64,000 nucleotides of DNA from Anagrus nilaparvatae (Eukaryota; Arthropoda; Insecta; Hymenoptera; Mymaridae), in NCBI GenBank assembly GCA_022575985.1, contig JAKSXM010000107.1, forward strand, positions 62,001 through 126,000, written 5' to 3'. The notes under the pieces are model-generated. The model was not told the DNA's origin. It did not search any database and saw only the letters and a program-made list of their open reading frames with translations. A program made the translations under genes and the position numbers. Below, one piece after another: positions 22,197 through 34,469 of the stretch. How positions within the stretch are numbered: position 1 is the stretch's first letter; every line of letters starts with the position of its first letter.

Positions 22197-24970
22197 ATTA
22201 CAAGTTTTATAGAATTTCAAAATCTTTAGACAGACAATAAAGTTAATGTACATAAATGAAACAGAAGCTTAAATTCGATTTCAAAAATATTGCATATTAC
22301 TTGCTGGAGCAGATGGTGCACTTTTTCTAAAATATTTCTCTTAGCAGTATAATGAACTAAGTTGGCTTTGACTCGATAATCAGATGAGCTATTAATGAGT
22401 AGTTAACTCTTTTTGTCGAGAACACAGTTCAAAGGCATGAAAAATATTTAAGTAACAATGCACCTTCTGCTCCAATAAAAATTATTCATGATTAGCATGT
22501 CCCATTACAAGTTTTTAAAATTTTCCTATCCTTAGACAGACAATCAATTTCAAGTATAAAAATGTAGCTGAAACTTTAATTCCATAAGCATAATTATTGC
22601 ATCTAACTTATTGGTGCAGATGGTGCACTTTTTCTAAAATATTTCTCATAGCAGTATGATAAACTAAGTTTCATGATAATCGTCTGAGCTTTTCTTACTA
22701 GTTCACTTTTTATGCTGGTAACACAGTGCATAGGCACGAAGAAAGATTTAGTAAAAATGCACCTTCTGCTCCAATTTGTAATATGCAAGTTTAGCAAGTC
22801 TATTACAAGCTTTATAGAATTTCTCTATCTTTAGACAGAGAATCAAGTTTACGTACAAAAATGAAACAGAAGCTTGAATTAGATTTCATAAATATTGCAT
22901 ATTACTCGTTGGAGCAGATGGTGCACTTTTTCTAAAACTTTTCTCATAGCAGAATGATAAAATAAGTTTCTCGATAATCAGCTGAGCTATGCATACTAGT
23001 TCACTTTTTATTCTGGTAACACAGTGCATAAGCACGAAGAAAGATTTAGTAAAATTGCACCTTCTGCTCCAATTTGTAATATGCAAGTTTAGCGAGTCGA
23101 TTACAAGTTTTATAGAATTTCAAAATCTTTAGACAGACAATAAAGTTAATGTACATAAATGAAACAGAAGCTTGAATTCGATTTCAAAAATATTGCATAT
23201 TACTTGATGGAGCAGATGGTGCACTTTTTCCAAAACTTTTCTCATAGCAGAATGATAAACTAAGTTTCTCGATAATCAGCTGAGCTATGCAAACTAGTTC
23301 ACTTTTTATTCTGGTAACCCAGTGCATAAGCACGAAGAAAGATTTAGTAAAATTGCACCTTCTGCTCCTATTTGTAATATGCAAGTTTAGCGAGTCGATT
23401 ACAAGTTTTATAGAATTTCAAAATCTTTAGACAGACAATAAAGTTAATGTACATAAATGAAACAGAAGCTTAAATTCGATTTCAAAAATATTGCATATTA
23501 CTTGCTGGAGCAGATGGTGCACTTTTTCTAAAATATTTCTCTTAGCAGTATAATGAACTAAGTTGGCTTTGACTCGATAATCAGATGAGCTATTAATGAG
23601 TAGTTAACTCTTTTTGTCGAGAACACAGTTCAAAGGCATGAAAAATATTTATGTAACAATGCACCTTCTGCTCCAATAAAAATTATTCATGATTAGCATG
23701 TCCCATTACAAGTTTTTAAAATTTTCCTATCCTTAGACAGACAATCAATTTCAAGTATAAAAATGTAGCTGAAACTTTAATTCCATAAGCATAATTATTG
23801 CATCTAACTTATTGGTGCAGATGGTGCACTTTTTCTAAAATATTTCTCATAGCAGTATGATAAACTAAGTTTCATGATAATCGTCTGAGCTTTTCTTACT
23901 AGTTCACTTTTTATGCTGGTAACACAGTGCATAGGCACGAAGAAAGATTTAGTAAAAATGCACCTTCTGCTCCAATTTGTAATATGCAAGTTTAGCAAGT
24001 CTATTACAAGCTTTATAGAATTTCTCTATCTTTAGACAGAGAATCAAGTTTACGTACAAAAATGAAACAGAAGCTTGAATTAGATTTCATAAATATTGCA
24101 TATTACTCGTTGGAGCAGATGGTGCACTTTTTCTAAAACTTTTCTCATAGCAGAATGATAAACTAAGTTTCTCGATAATCAGCTGAGCTATGCATACTAG
24201 TTCACTTTTTATTCTGGTAACACAGTGCATAAGCACGAAGAAAGATTTAGTAAAATTGCACCTTCTGCTCCAATTCGTAATATGCAATTTTAGCGAGTCG
24301 ATTACAAGTTTTATAGAATTTCAAAATCTTTAGACAGAGAATAAAGTTAATGTACATAAATGAAACAGAAGCTTTAATTAGATTTCATAAATATTGCATA
24401 TTACTCGTTGGAGCAGATGGTGCACTTATTCTAGCACATTTCTCATAGCAGTATGATGAACTAAGTTTTTCTATAATCAGTTGCATATGCACAACGAAAG
24501 TTTTAGTAAAAATGCACCTTCTGCTCCAATTCGTAATATGCAAGTTTAGCAAGTCCATTACAAGTTTTATAGAATTTTTCTATCTTTAGACAGACAATCA
24601 AATTGATACACAAAAATATAACAGAAGCTTGAGTTCAATTTCACAATTATTGCATATTACTTGCTGGAGCAGATGGTGCACTTTTTCTAAAACATTTGTC
24701 ATAGCAGTATGAAGAATTAAGTTTCTCGATAATCGTCTGAGCTTTTCAAGACTAGTTCACTTGTTATTCTGATAACACATTGCATATGCACAAAAAAAAT
24801 TTCTGTAAGAATGCACCTTCTGCTCCAATTCGTAATATGCAAGATTATCATGACTATTACAAGTGCCTAGATTTCTCTATCTTTAGTCAAGCAATAAATT
24901 TTTTGTACAAAAATCATATTCTTGAAGTTGATATGCATATCTTGCTGCTACTACTGTACTTTTAAATTTA
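22197..24970 (-). repeat. Satellite array, minus orientation, second part
   Basis: Continues the 9251-10312 array after the Copia insertion. A higher-order duplication is clear: 22197-23397 is repeated as 23398-24598, a 1201 bp offset seen in the recurring monomer-encoded open frames (22603/23804 and 22886/24087), with only a few differences. The unit contains one diverged monomer marked by TTGGCTTTGACTCGATAATCAG. The part from 23731 onward also serves as the left inverted repeat of the Harbinger-containing element. Confidence 0.9.
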
Positions 24971-25104
24971 TTTTGAAGATTCTGCAACAAATAATTAAAA
25001 TTAGTAAATAAGTAATTTTTTTTATTTAACGTTAAAAGTTAAAGCTTATGGTAGTATTGCTCTTGCTGATCTTCTTTCAACTCCTTTCATCATTTCAACA
25101 GAAT
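23731..25104 (+). repeat. Left 1374 bp inverted repeat
   Basis: Outer end CCTTAGACAGACAATC, inner end TCATTTCAACAGAAT. It consists of satellite monomers (23731-24970) followed by ~130 bp of unique sequence containing TTAACGTTAAAAGTTAAAGC. It mirrors 34470-35843. Confidence 0.85.
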
Positions 25105-25127
25105 ATCAACGAAGCTAGTAGATTTAA

Positions 25128-26313
25128 TAATAATGAATAAACAGTATAAATACTGTTTTACGTTCCAATTAATTAAATAAAATTAATTTGATAAGTTTAT
25201 TATGAATAATAAAACGATCTACATGGAACTAAAAATATATAACTTTTTTCATTATTGTTATCTGTGTTTCTGAGGACTGAGCCTCCCTTTGTCACAACAG
25301 AATAATTATTGAAAAAAAGTTAGATGGTGTAAAAATTCATTTTTTGATGTTAAAAATGTTTAAAAAAATGATTAAAAAAATGAAAAATCTGATTGTCCAT
25401 TTCGACTCTGCAAGAAAACAGGGTGAGTCTCGTCAAAGTAAAACCCTGTTTTCTGCTTTTTACATATGAACAAACAAAAAAAAATTTAAAATTTTTTGAA
25501 AATTTTACAAAAAATATTTTAAAAAAAGGAAGACTTACATTTTTTTAATCACGCCAGGAAGAGAACAAAAAGTAGAATGACATCGAAGAAGAGATATTCT
25601 CTTCTCCCACGCACACACTCAAAAATCCAACAGCTGGCATTAAAAAAATGTGTCATCAAAACTACTAAAAGGAAACTATAAGTATTAAAAGTTAAAAATA
25701 TATAAGAATATAAAAATTTTTTTCAAAAAATATTTTGAAAATTTTGTCGAAATATAATTTTTCTATTTTTTTAAATTTTATGTCTAGTTGGTAAAAGACA
25801 AATATTTATTTTGGTAGGCATTTTTTAGATCAATTGCCAATTAATAATAATGAATAAACAGTATAAATACTGTTTTACGTTCCAATTAATTAAATAAAAT
25901 TAATTTGATAAGTTTATTATGAATAATAAAACGATCTACATGGAACTAAAAATATATAACTTTTTTCATTATTGTTATCTGTGTTTCTGAGGACTGAGCC
26001 TCCCTTTTTTTTTTGTTTGTTCATATGTAAAAAGCAGAAAACAGGGTTTTACACTGACGAGACTCACCCTGTTTTCTTGCAGAGTCGAAATGGACAATCA
26101 GATTTTTCATTTTTTTAATCATTTTTTTAAACATTTTTAACATCAAAAAATGAATTTTTACACCATCTAACTTTTTTTCAATAATTATTCTGTTGTGACA
26201 AAGGGAGGCTCAGTCCTCAGAAACACAGATAACAATAATGAAAAAAGTTATATATTTTTAGTTCCATGTAGATCGTTTTATTATTCATAATAAACTTATC
26301 AAATTAATTTTAT
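25128..26313. mobile_element. Compound palindrome flanked by 13-bp direct repeat
   Basis: The order is A (about 25128-25287), B (25288-25480), a spacer, A again (25843-26008), B inverted, A inverted, ending at 26313. CTAGTAGATTTAA occurs at 25115-25127 and 26314-26326 and looks like a target duplication of about 13 bp (or shorter if some bases belong to the element). B contains GTGAGTCTCGTCA and ACAGGG blocks that pair across the fold. The spacer includes GAAGAGAACAAAAAGTAG. No coding capacity; probably two related foldback MITEs, one inside the other. Confidence 0.6.
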
Positions 26314-26830
26314 CTAGTAGATTTAAGTTAGCCAAAACTCTTAATACTTTTAAAATTGCTGGATACAGTTGAATGTATTTTGTCAGATGAATTGTTTTGG
26401 ACAAAGGCACTCTGTATAGTTTATCAGAACGAGATGATGGATAACCCAAAGGGTTAATTTTCTTTTACTCTTTTGATTTTTCTCTAAATTTAGTAGTTGA
26501 TCAGGAGGGTAATTCTTGTTTTCCGTTTCGGGCGCGCGCGTTAAAAACCACGAAAGAAGCAGAGTTTCGTACTTGCAGTTGATAAAACAGTAATTTTACC
26601 GTGGATTATTATTTTAAATAAATAAATATGTTAATTAAAGTCATTAAATGAATTATCTATAGCAAAATAAAGTAAATATTTAAATGACATATGTAATTAC
26701 ACAAAATAAAAAAAAAATAATATTTCATTATTGATAAGAAGTGAATTACGTGATTTGTGAGTGAATAATTACACATAAACAATTGTTTTAAAATAATTTA
26801 CTGCAAGGTTAAACATTAATTTTGACAATT

Positions 26831-27090
26831 ATGAATGAAAAAGAAGAGTCAAATGAAATAGAAGTTGAAAAGTCGAATGAGATCTTTGGTACTTCTAATG
26901 CAAATGCTGATGAAGCACCATCGGGAGTTGGTACTGCATCATCTGGATTAAATGTTGATTGTTAAGTTAAAGAAAAAAATTCATGTAGGCTAATGGTACC
27001 ATCTGGTACTACTGTTTCAGTTTCAATAAATCTTCATCCTTTGGTTATAATGAACGTTAGTAAACATTGGACTCAGATGTATGTAAAAAA
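26831..27090 (+). pseudogene. CSN6: COP9 signalosome subunit 6 5' fragment
   Basis: ATG at 26831 opens 44 acidic codons that stop at 26963. After a short break, 26993-27090 encodes TTVSVSINLHPLVIMNVSKHWTQM, the conserved start of the MPN domain of CSN6 (a non-catalytic MPN subunit of the deneddylase complex). The frame is lost afterwards. Only the N-terminal tenth or so of the usual ~320-residue protein is present. It lies inside the Harbinger-bearing element, upstream of FOXRED1 pieces on the same strand. Identification is from the remembered family motif; the acidic leader is assigned by position only. Confidence 0.65.
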
Positions 27091-27149
27091 GAAACAAACA
27101 AACTTCTTTATTTTCATAATTTCTAGTATATTGATATCGTTTATTATCA

Positions 27150-27960
27150 ATTCAGCAATAGCCAGTATCAATTAATGAATCAGTTAGCAATTTGAGTGCA
27201 CTTGAAAAAAAAAGAGTAATTGATAGGGATCATCCAGCAGCTCCTAATTTTCCAAGCGATATTCAAATTATTGGAGGTGGCGCATAATGGATTAAAAAAA
27301 AAAGGAGAAAAAGATGTGAGAGTATAGTAGTAGTTGAAAAAAATTCAAGTGTAGGTGTTATTATTATTTTTTTAATTTGATATTTTTTGAAAATAATAGA
27401 AATTTCATTTTCTAGTATAAAGTAGCTTTAACTGTATTGTCACTTGGAGGCTTAAGGCAGCAATTTTCTTTGCAAAAAAATATCCAAATGTCTTTATATG
27501 GAACCAAATGTATTGAAAACATCAATGAACATCTTGGTATTTTTAAAGAACCACCAATAGATGCAGATTTTCATCCATACGGCTATTTAATATTCACGTC
27601 TGAAGAATCTGTAAAAATTCTACAAGATAATTCACGAATTCAAAATTTTCTGGGAGCTCGTAATATTATATAAAGTACAAAAGAAATAAAATCAAGATTC
27701 CTTGGATAACTACAGAAGGAATCAAATTAGGATGCTTGGGTTTAGAAAAAGAAGGTTGGTTTGATCCATGGCTCGTTTTAAATGAATGTAGGCAAAAAGG
27801 ACTTAATATGGGAGTAGATTATGTTGTATCGGATTTCATTTTGAACTTAAAAATTATTTTTTTAATGCTAGTTGTGATGATCCATTTGAGGAAAAGATGT
27901 GAGAGTAGTAGTAGTAGAAAAAAATTCCAGTATCAATTTATGAATCAGTTACTGATTTGA
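27150..27960 (+). pseudogene. FOXRED1: FOXRED1-like oxidoreductase fragments
   Basis: Pieces in several frames resemble FOXRED1, a mitochondrial FAD-dependent oxidoreductase needed for respiratory complex I assembly. They are: the dinucleotide-binding start DIQIIGGGA near 27255-27285; a VVVVEK-like strand near 27320-27345; the LSLGGLRQQFSLQKNIQMSL block with NINEHLG at 27437-27660; and KLGCLGLEKEGWFDPWLVL at 27726-27790. The block at 27420 follows a possible splice acceptor, so intron traces may remain. After 27888 a copy of the early VVVVEK piece reappears, so segments were duplicated and shuffled. Stops and frame breaks rule out function. Confidence 0.75.
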
Positions 27961-28021
27961 ATGCCACGCATCATACTGCAAAATTTTCCCATTAGAAAAA
28001 TAATTAGAATATTGATAGCAG

Positions 28022-28140
28022 CTTAAAGATTGTTATGCCATCGATCTAATGGTTTTACAAGATAGTTTGCAGTGTATCGATATACTCAATGGGGTTTTAA
28101 AAATTAACTCCCCAGCCCAAGACTTCAGCTGTAAGAAAAA
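28022..28140 (+). other. Short coding-like stretch, unidentified
   Basis: A frame of about 38 codons with mixed composition (DLMVLQDSLQCIDIL near the middle) lies between the two FOXRED1 copies. It has the look of a captured exon, but I cannot name the source and there is no clear start or end. Confidence 0.25.
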
Positions 28141-28435
28141 TTAATCGATACTTATTTACTTGTGGTATTCTTTCCATTACGTTGTTGGACATTTACATAA
28201 CATTCTTTGAAAAAAAAAATTAAATAATTTTTAGTAGCCATTTATTAATTGAACATAAAACTTATGAGGCACTTATTAATAACTTAATTTTTGTGCAATT
28301 ATTATAGGCTGTGGGTGAATTATTTTAATTAACGCAACTCATTGTTACTTTCTAATCTTTTGGAGTCGACTGAACGAAAGGAGTCCTGAAGGTACTTCAT
28401 TTAGAAGAGAAACTTTATCTTTCCATTTACGGAAT

Positions 28436-28615
28436 AAGGAATCAAATTAGGATGCTTGGGTTTAGAAAAAGAAGGTTGGTTTGATCCATGGCTCGTTTTA
28501 AATGAATCTAGGCAAAAAGGACTTAATATGGGAGTAGATTATGTTGTATCGGATTTCATTTTGAACTTAAAAATTATTTTTTTAATGCTAGTTGTGATGA
28601 TCTATTTGAGGATTT
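28436..28615 (+). pseudogene. FOXRED1: Second copy of a FOXRED1 fragment
   Basis: This is nearly identical to 27716-27890: it starts GAATCAAATTAGGATGC and runs through the GWFDPWLVLNE coding block and the following AT-rich tail. It differs by single bases (for example TGT to TCT in the NECRQ region). It is a direct duplication of about 180 bp at a 720 bp offset, within the composite element. Confidence 0.8.
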
Positions 28616-29590
28616 AGAATAAGTAGTGGTAAATTTATTTTACTTTTTGTAAATTTAAAATTAACTATTTAGGTTGGAACGGAAGATGGAAAATTAAGTT
28701 AATAAAAGTAAATTAATATAAGTCAATAAAAGTCCTGTTCTTTTCAAACTTTTATGCATATCTAATAAATTTGTAGAATGTGATCTCATGTAATTCTATA
28801 ATAATAAATTGTTTTCATGAAATACTTTTCTTTTAAATAAGCCAAAGACATTTTTGTAAATTTATATACTTAAATAAATTAAAAATTATTTTAAACAATT
28901 TGTATTATATGCAGCATTAATCTCATTAATTGAAGTCTAAACTTTACATATAAATTTAAAATAGATTTTAAAAAAAGCTCTATGGGTTTTCAGACATAAC
29001 CAACAGTACAGAAAGAAATATTCTTAATTAAAGAATTGGTATACTGAATATCATCGGAGAAGTTTCTCATCATTGTTAACTTATTGTATTCTGTACTTAT
29101 TGTATTCTCTTATAAATTTTGTTTATAGTAATTTTAGTTTCAGAACTTATAAAATTATAATTTAACATTTTTGCGTATTAATTTTTTAATTAACTTAAAT
29201 AAAAAATACTTTTTTGATAAAAATAAATTATCAAATTTTTTTAATTGATATTGTAATTTATAATGTGCAACGAGTCTTTATATATATTTTTTGGTGATGG
29301 TCAAAGAATACTTCATGGAGGATAGGATTAGGATAATTTGTAGTATTTTATTTTAAACAAAAGCCTAAATAATTGTTAAGAAAAGCATTTTATTTTTATA
29401 AAAAAATACATTTTTTCTTATTTTTAATACTATAAATTAGTAATTAATATATATTTGTTAATGTACTTAAATATATGTTCTTAAATTGAGATCATTTTTT
29501 TTTTAAACTAAATTTTTATTTTTTATTTTTTATTAAAATTAAAGCTATAAATGCAAAGTACAGGAATTTAAAGAAGTTAACACAATCTTA
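28616..29590. other. AT-rich stretch without a gene
   Basis: I see no gene in these 975 bp between the FOXRED1 duplicate and the 3' end of the Myb-like gene. The last part would hold the 3' untranslated region of that minus-strand gene. Confidence 0.5.
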
Positions 29591-32322
29591 TTACTTTAAC
29601 TCATCTGGATTCTTTGACTGTTGTTCTTCTGGTTGCTTTTTTGCTTTCTCATCCTTATTTGATTGATTTCTTTCAAAAGTAAGTATATCATAAATCATCT
29701 CCATACCATTTTCCAAAATCATATTACGATGTTGTTCTGCTTGGAGCATCTTTTCTGAAAGTTCATTTTTCTCCTTTAACACTGTAATCCATAAATCTAT
29801 ATAGAAAAAAACAAATTATTAGTTTTATTCAAGTAAAATTATTCACTTTGTTGCTTAATTTAAAAATTACCAAATTCAGAATCTTTTAATAAAACTACTG
29901 GTGATGTGTCCTTATCTGAAATACTTGCTTTTTTTAGAAAATCATCAAATTTATGTGTAGACGAAGCTGAATCAGATGAGTCACGAGCATTGGATGGTTG
30001 CAAAAAACTAAATTTGTTTTTTGAGGAGCATGCCTCAGCTGAGTCACGAGCATTTGTCGATTGCAGAAAGTCAAATCTGTTTTTCGATGAAGTAGTTTTA
30101 ACAGATGAGTCACGAGCCAATGTCGATTGCATAAAATCAAATTTACTTTTTGCTTCAGATGCATCAGCTGATGTTTGCAGAAAATCAAACTTACTTTTAG
30201 ATGAAGATGCATCAGCTGATGGTTGTAGAAAATCAATATTAGTTTCAGATGAAGATGCATCAGCTGATGGTTGTAGAAAATCAAACTTTGCTTTAGATGA
30301 AGATGCATTTGATGATTTATGAAGAGGGAATCTTTGAATGGGTGTTACGGGTTTTAAAGGAGGTGTTAAAGTTAACTCGTAACTATCATTAATTAATTGT
30401 TTTTTTAATGTAGATGACCCATTGAATGTTGGGGTATAGTCATTTTCATCATTCGAGTCTGAGAACGAAGGCTCATTTTCAGTTGCTGAATATGAATGCA
30501 CTCTCTTCATTTTTTTGTTTGATCTTTCGACATTTGTAATATCTGATATAAGATTTTTACCTATATATTAAATATAATTTATATAAATGAATTTATATAC
30601 ATGATAAATTAAATTTGATTGATACTTACCAGTATAAGCATCATTTTCCTCATCTTCCTCTAGGTCAATACTTAAAGAAGGATCTAAAGCAATTTTAACT
30701 TTTCCTGTCGCTGATGCTTGCAAATTCTGAGCTTTTCTTTCTGCTTCTATAGGATACGTATCAATCTTATCTTTACCTAGCATTCGAAGGTGAAGCATAT
30801 AAATTACATTATCGATCTCAGATAATGGTACGTTTCCAGTACTTTTTTCTAAAACTCTTGCTTTCGCTTCACTCCAAGACTGTAAAGAAAGAAATTATAT
30901 ATAAATATAAGGTACATTAAAGAAAACTTTTACAAATAATTGTTATACCGTTGCCCACTGGCTAGGAGTTTTTGTTGTAAGGGGTTCACTCCCCTTGTTA
31001 GGGTCATTCTTCATTTCGTTAAGCAGATCGCAGAACTCGATAAAATCTGGGTTATGTTGCAAGTTGTGCATGGAAAAATAGTTGGGAAAATGGTCAAAAA
31101 ACTTTACTAAGGCCAGCTTATGGCATCTTTTAATACAATTTGCAGTGGATGACTTTCTATCACTGAAACAAAAAAATTAATATTTAAATAAAATACAAGG
31201 AAATTTCGGTTTTTAAAAAACATTTTACGTTATTTACATTTAAATTAAAAAAGCTTTATTAAAAGAGCTGAAACAGAAACTAACCTCCCTAATTTGAAGA
31301 AAAAAAAAACCTATTATTAGTTAACAAAAATCTATTTTCTTTACTTACATGCTTAGACTCATCGTTTCGAAAATAAATCAAGAAAAGTTTTTAATTATAA
31401 ACAAAATTTTATATTATTTTAAAATTAACTTATTTAATTACTTATTAACGATTTCATTGACTATATAAGATTCTCTATTAAAAAATATAACGACTTGGAT
31501 AACTATAAACAAGTGTGACTTGTGATACTTGTGTAGCTATAAAAGTTCTTCCCTCTAGCCACTTCTAAGAATCACAAACGCATATACTAACCTTACCCTA
31601 ATTTTATTTCTTTTTAAATAAATTTTTTACAAAATTAATTCAATTTTATTTGAAAAAAAAGAATAAAATAAGATTAATTTTAAAAAAACTTACTTATTAA
31701 ATAATTGTTTAGCCCTCATTATATTTTTGGTACCAAAACCGTATTCAGATTGTATTGTAGATTCGAAACCAAAACCTCCAAAAACAGTATCAATCCTTTG
31801 TTCTTCAATTGATAGGGGGTGGGGCATTTTTTTATGTCCTGTTTGGATGGCGGCAGCTATGAAATTGCATTTTCTTTCCTTTACCTTTAACCTCATATTG
31901 GCCCATATCTATTAAAAATATTGTTATTAACAATTTAAGTAAATAAAAAATGAAAAAATTTGAGGTACATTTTTTTTATGACTAATGAAACTCTTAATTA
32001 GAAATAAGATAAACATTTAAAAGCAGAAAAATAGTTTCTTTGAATTCATTTTTTTAAAGTAAAAATTGAATTTTATTTTAGAAATAATTTTTCATGTTAC
32101 CTTTGTCCAAGAATCCGCTGACCTTGGAGTACCATATTCATTTAATTTTTTACTTAATGTTATCCATGCCGCTTTCCAAAATTGATCGCCTTGACCTCCT
32201 AAATGTCCTATATCCCTTGTTGCAATAAAAGAGTAATCCTGCATGTATTTTAGTAAGACTTCCTTTTGTTTTTTAGATATCTGTTCCATCATAGAAAATT
32301 TAATTACTTTTTGCTCAACCAA
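29591..32322 (-). CDS. Myb/SANT-like DNA-binding protein, 6 exons, 598 aa
   Basis: Exons on the minus strand: 32322-32101, 31908-31694, 31162-30949, 30879-30630, 30560-29871 and 29796-29591. Every junction has GT and AG, phases match, and no stop occurs, giving 598 residues. Residues ~17-100 form a Myb/SANT-like (zeste-type) domain: KKQKEVLLKYMQDY, FWKAAW, and after the first intron IWANMRLKVKERK. Residues 301-395 are acidic and Ser-rich. Residues 393-510 hold seven repeats of about 23 residues built around (K/N)FDFLQ(P/S). The C-terminus (from ~531) is a charged, coiled-coil-like helix. PIF/Harbinger elements carry such a second protein, which binds DNA and helps bring the transposase to the ends; here it starts 327 bp from the transposase start, on the opposite strand. 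Antisense open frames over the repeats are shadows. Exons were joined by eye. Confidence 0.8.
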
Positions 32323-32649
32323 AACACTTAAGTAATATTAATACATGCAATAATTGCTTATAAGCTTTGAAAATTTGTAGCTTTATATGTGTGAAAAAAA
32401 ATTTTTCACTATATTTATTTACTGTATTTGGTATTTGATGTTTATACAAGCATTGTTTATCTACACTAAACTATTTGCTCCTGTATATATAGTACATTAA
32501 TGAATATAAACATAACCTAAATATATTACATTCATTTAAAAATAGAGTTAAACAATGCAAAGTGACTTATTGAAATTAATAATAAATAAGTTTAGATTAC
32601 AAATTGTTTGCTAATTTATTAAATTCATTTATAATCAATAATTAAAATC
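32323..32649. promoter_or_regulatory. Divergent promoter region of the Harbinger pair
   Basis: 327 bp between two start codons that point away from each other. It is AT-rich with several TATATAT-like stretches (around 32484-32492). A shared two-way promoter is inferred from layout, which is usual for Harbinger gene pairs. Confidence 0.4.
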
Positions 32650-34133
32650 ATGCCTCAAATTCATAATCTTTTAAACCGAGAAGAACAAGCTCGATTGCAT
32701 CAGGAGAATAAAAGATTGATTAGACAATACAATGTTTTCAGAAAGTCGATTAGAATTTCCTTTGATCCTTTTGAACATTTGCCAGATCATATGTTTGAAA
32801 GGCAATACAGGTATTAAATGTATCTATAATATTACAATTAAATAATTTAAACATTAAAAAATACATGTACAGATTAACAAAGCTGCAAGCTGAAAGACTA
32901 ATTGACTTAATTGGTCACAGAATGAAATATACAAGTGGGAATTGCATTCCCGTAAGAACACAATGTTTGATATGTTTAGAATTTTTTGCTAGAGGTGAAT
33001 ATCAAGTTTCCGTTAGTGATAATTGGCATCATCCTGTATGTCAAGCAAGTGTTAGTAGATATTTAAGCAATTTTATAGACGCAGTTAGTGATTTGGCACC
33101 TAGATTTATAAAGTTTCCTTGCAATGAGTTAGAAAGAAGGGAAATGTCTACAAGATTTGAAGAAAAAACCAATTTAAAGGGGATATTAGCTGTAATAGAT
33201 GGAACGATAGTGAGAATGAAAAGGCCTTCAAAAAATGAAGTAGCCTTTTACTCCTATAGAGGATGCCATTGTATCAATGTTTTGGCGGTGAGTTATATCA
33301 TAGCATTAACTTATTGTAAAAATGCATAAAACTTTTTAATATTTATTTCTTACATAGAGCTGTGATCCAGATTATGTAATAACTAGTCTGAAAATAATGC
33401 CGAGGTCAAATAATGACCAATTCATCTGGTCTCTCAGTTATCTAAAACAATATATGGATTCTCTTTATTTGAATGAAGAGGTTACATTGAATGAAGAAAG
33501 ATATTTTGTTCTTGGTAATAACTTTGTGTATAAAAAATGTTTGAAAATCATCTATCCGCTGAAGCCAAAAAAATTATGTATAAAGATTCTATTTATTTTT
33601 AAATGTTTTTACAAATGCGTTCATAAGTAGCGTATATCTCAACTAATGTTGTGAAGGATTATTTACAGGTATTAAAAAAATTATTATTTACATACTAACA
33701 TTTATAATATTTTTTAAAGGAGATAGTGGGTATGCTGCTTCGCCTTGCTTGGTGCAACCCATATTAGAATCAGATATGGGTACTGAAGACTATAGATTTA
33801 GTAAGAAAGTTGCTAAATATCGAGCAACAATCGAGCAAAGCTTTGGCCAATACAAAAACCGTTTTAGGTGTGTACATAAAGAACGGGTCTTGCACTATGA
33901 ACCAGAAAAGGTTGTTAAAATTGCTGAAGCAGCAGCAGTTTTACATAATGCAAGAAAGTTAAATTGGTAAGTTAATAAAACTGAAAATGTTTGTGTACAG
34001 TAATTTATGTCTTTAATATTTTAGTGTTCCTATAGAAGAAAGTGAATTAGATATTGATGTATTGTATGAGTACCAGATTTCAGTGGAAGAAGCTATCGAG
34101 TCCATCGAAACTTATATTACAGAAAATGCATAA
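32650..34133 (+). CDS. PIF/Harbinger transposase, 5 exons, 362 aa
   Basis: Exons: 32650-32810, 32873-33287, 33358-33514, 33720-33966 and 34025-34133. All introns are GT-AG and phases match. The joined frame is 362 residues, within the usual range for Harbinger/HARBI1 transposases (about 350-450). The catalytic residues are Asp163 in VIDGTIVRM, Asp246 in GDSGYAASP and Glu283 in IEQSFGQYKNRFR; 36 residues separate the last two. The N-terminal part (RLTKLQAERLIDLIG) has the helical region seen before the DDE core. The enzyme should cut and rejoin the element at a 3-bp target. No frameshift or stop is present, so it may be active. It is paired with the divergent Myb-like gene and enclosed by the 1374 bp inverted repeats. 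Confidence 0.88.
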
Positions 34134-34469
34134 AATTGAAGCAAAAAATTTCGTCATTCAAACGTGTAAATACAAATATTTAAAATAATATTAACAATAA
34201 TAATTTATTACCATGTTTTGACAATTTTTAATCACATGTTGAAATACATGCTGATCAATTCCTGAAGATTATTTTAAGACCTTTGGCAATACTTGGTTTG
34301 CTACATACCTAATTTTTGTATTAAATAATAATAAAAATATTTTTTAATAATTTTAATTTTATTATTTTTTATTATTAGCATCTTGAATGATTGCTCCAAA
34401 ATTTTTACTTCACTTTTCGCGTCATGACGCTACAAAAAAAACTCCGAAATAATAAAAAAAAAAAAACGG
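34134..34469. other. 3' flank of the transposase gene
   Basis: AT-rich. A TTCGCGTCATGACGC piece lies near 34417-34431. No gene. It should contain the transposase poly(A) site. Confidence 0.4.

Noticed and set aside
29906..30322. 138-codon plus-strand frame opposite the Myb-like gene
   Set aside because: It lies exactly antisense to the repeated FDFLQ exon, and its periodic sequence mirrors those repeats; the minus-strand gene has introns, phases and domains.
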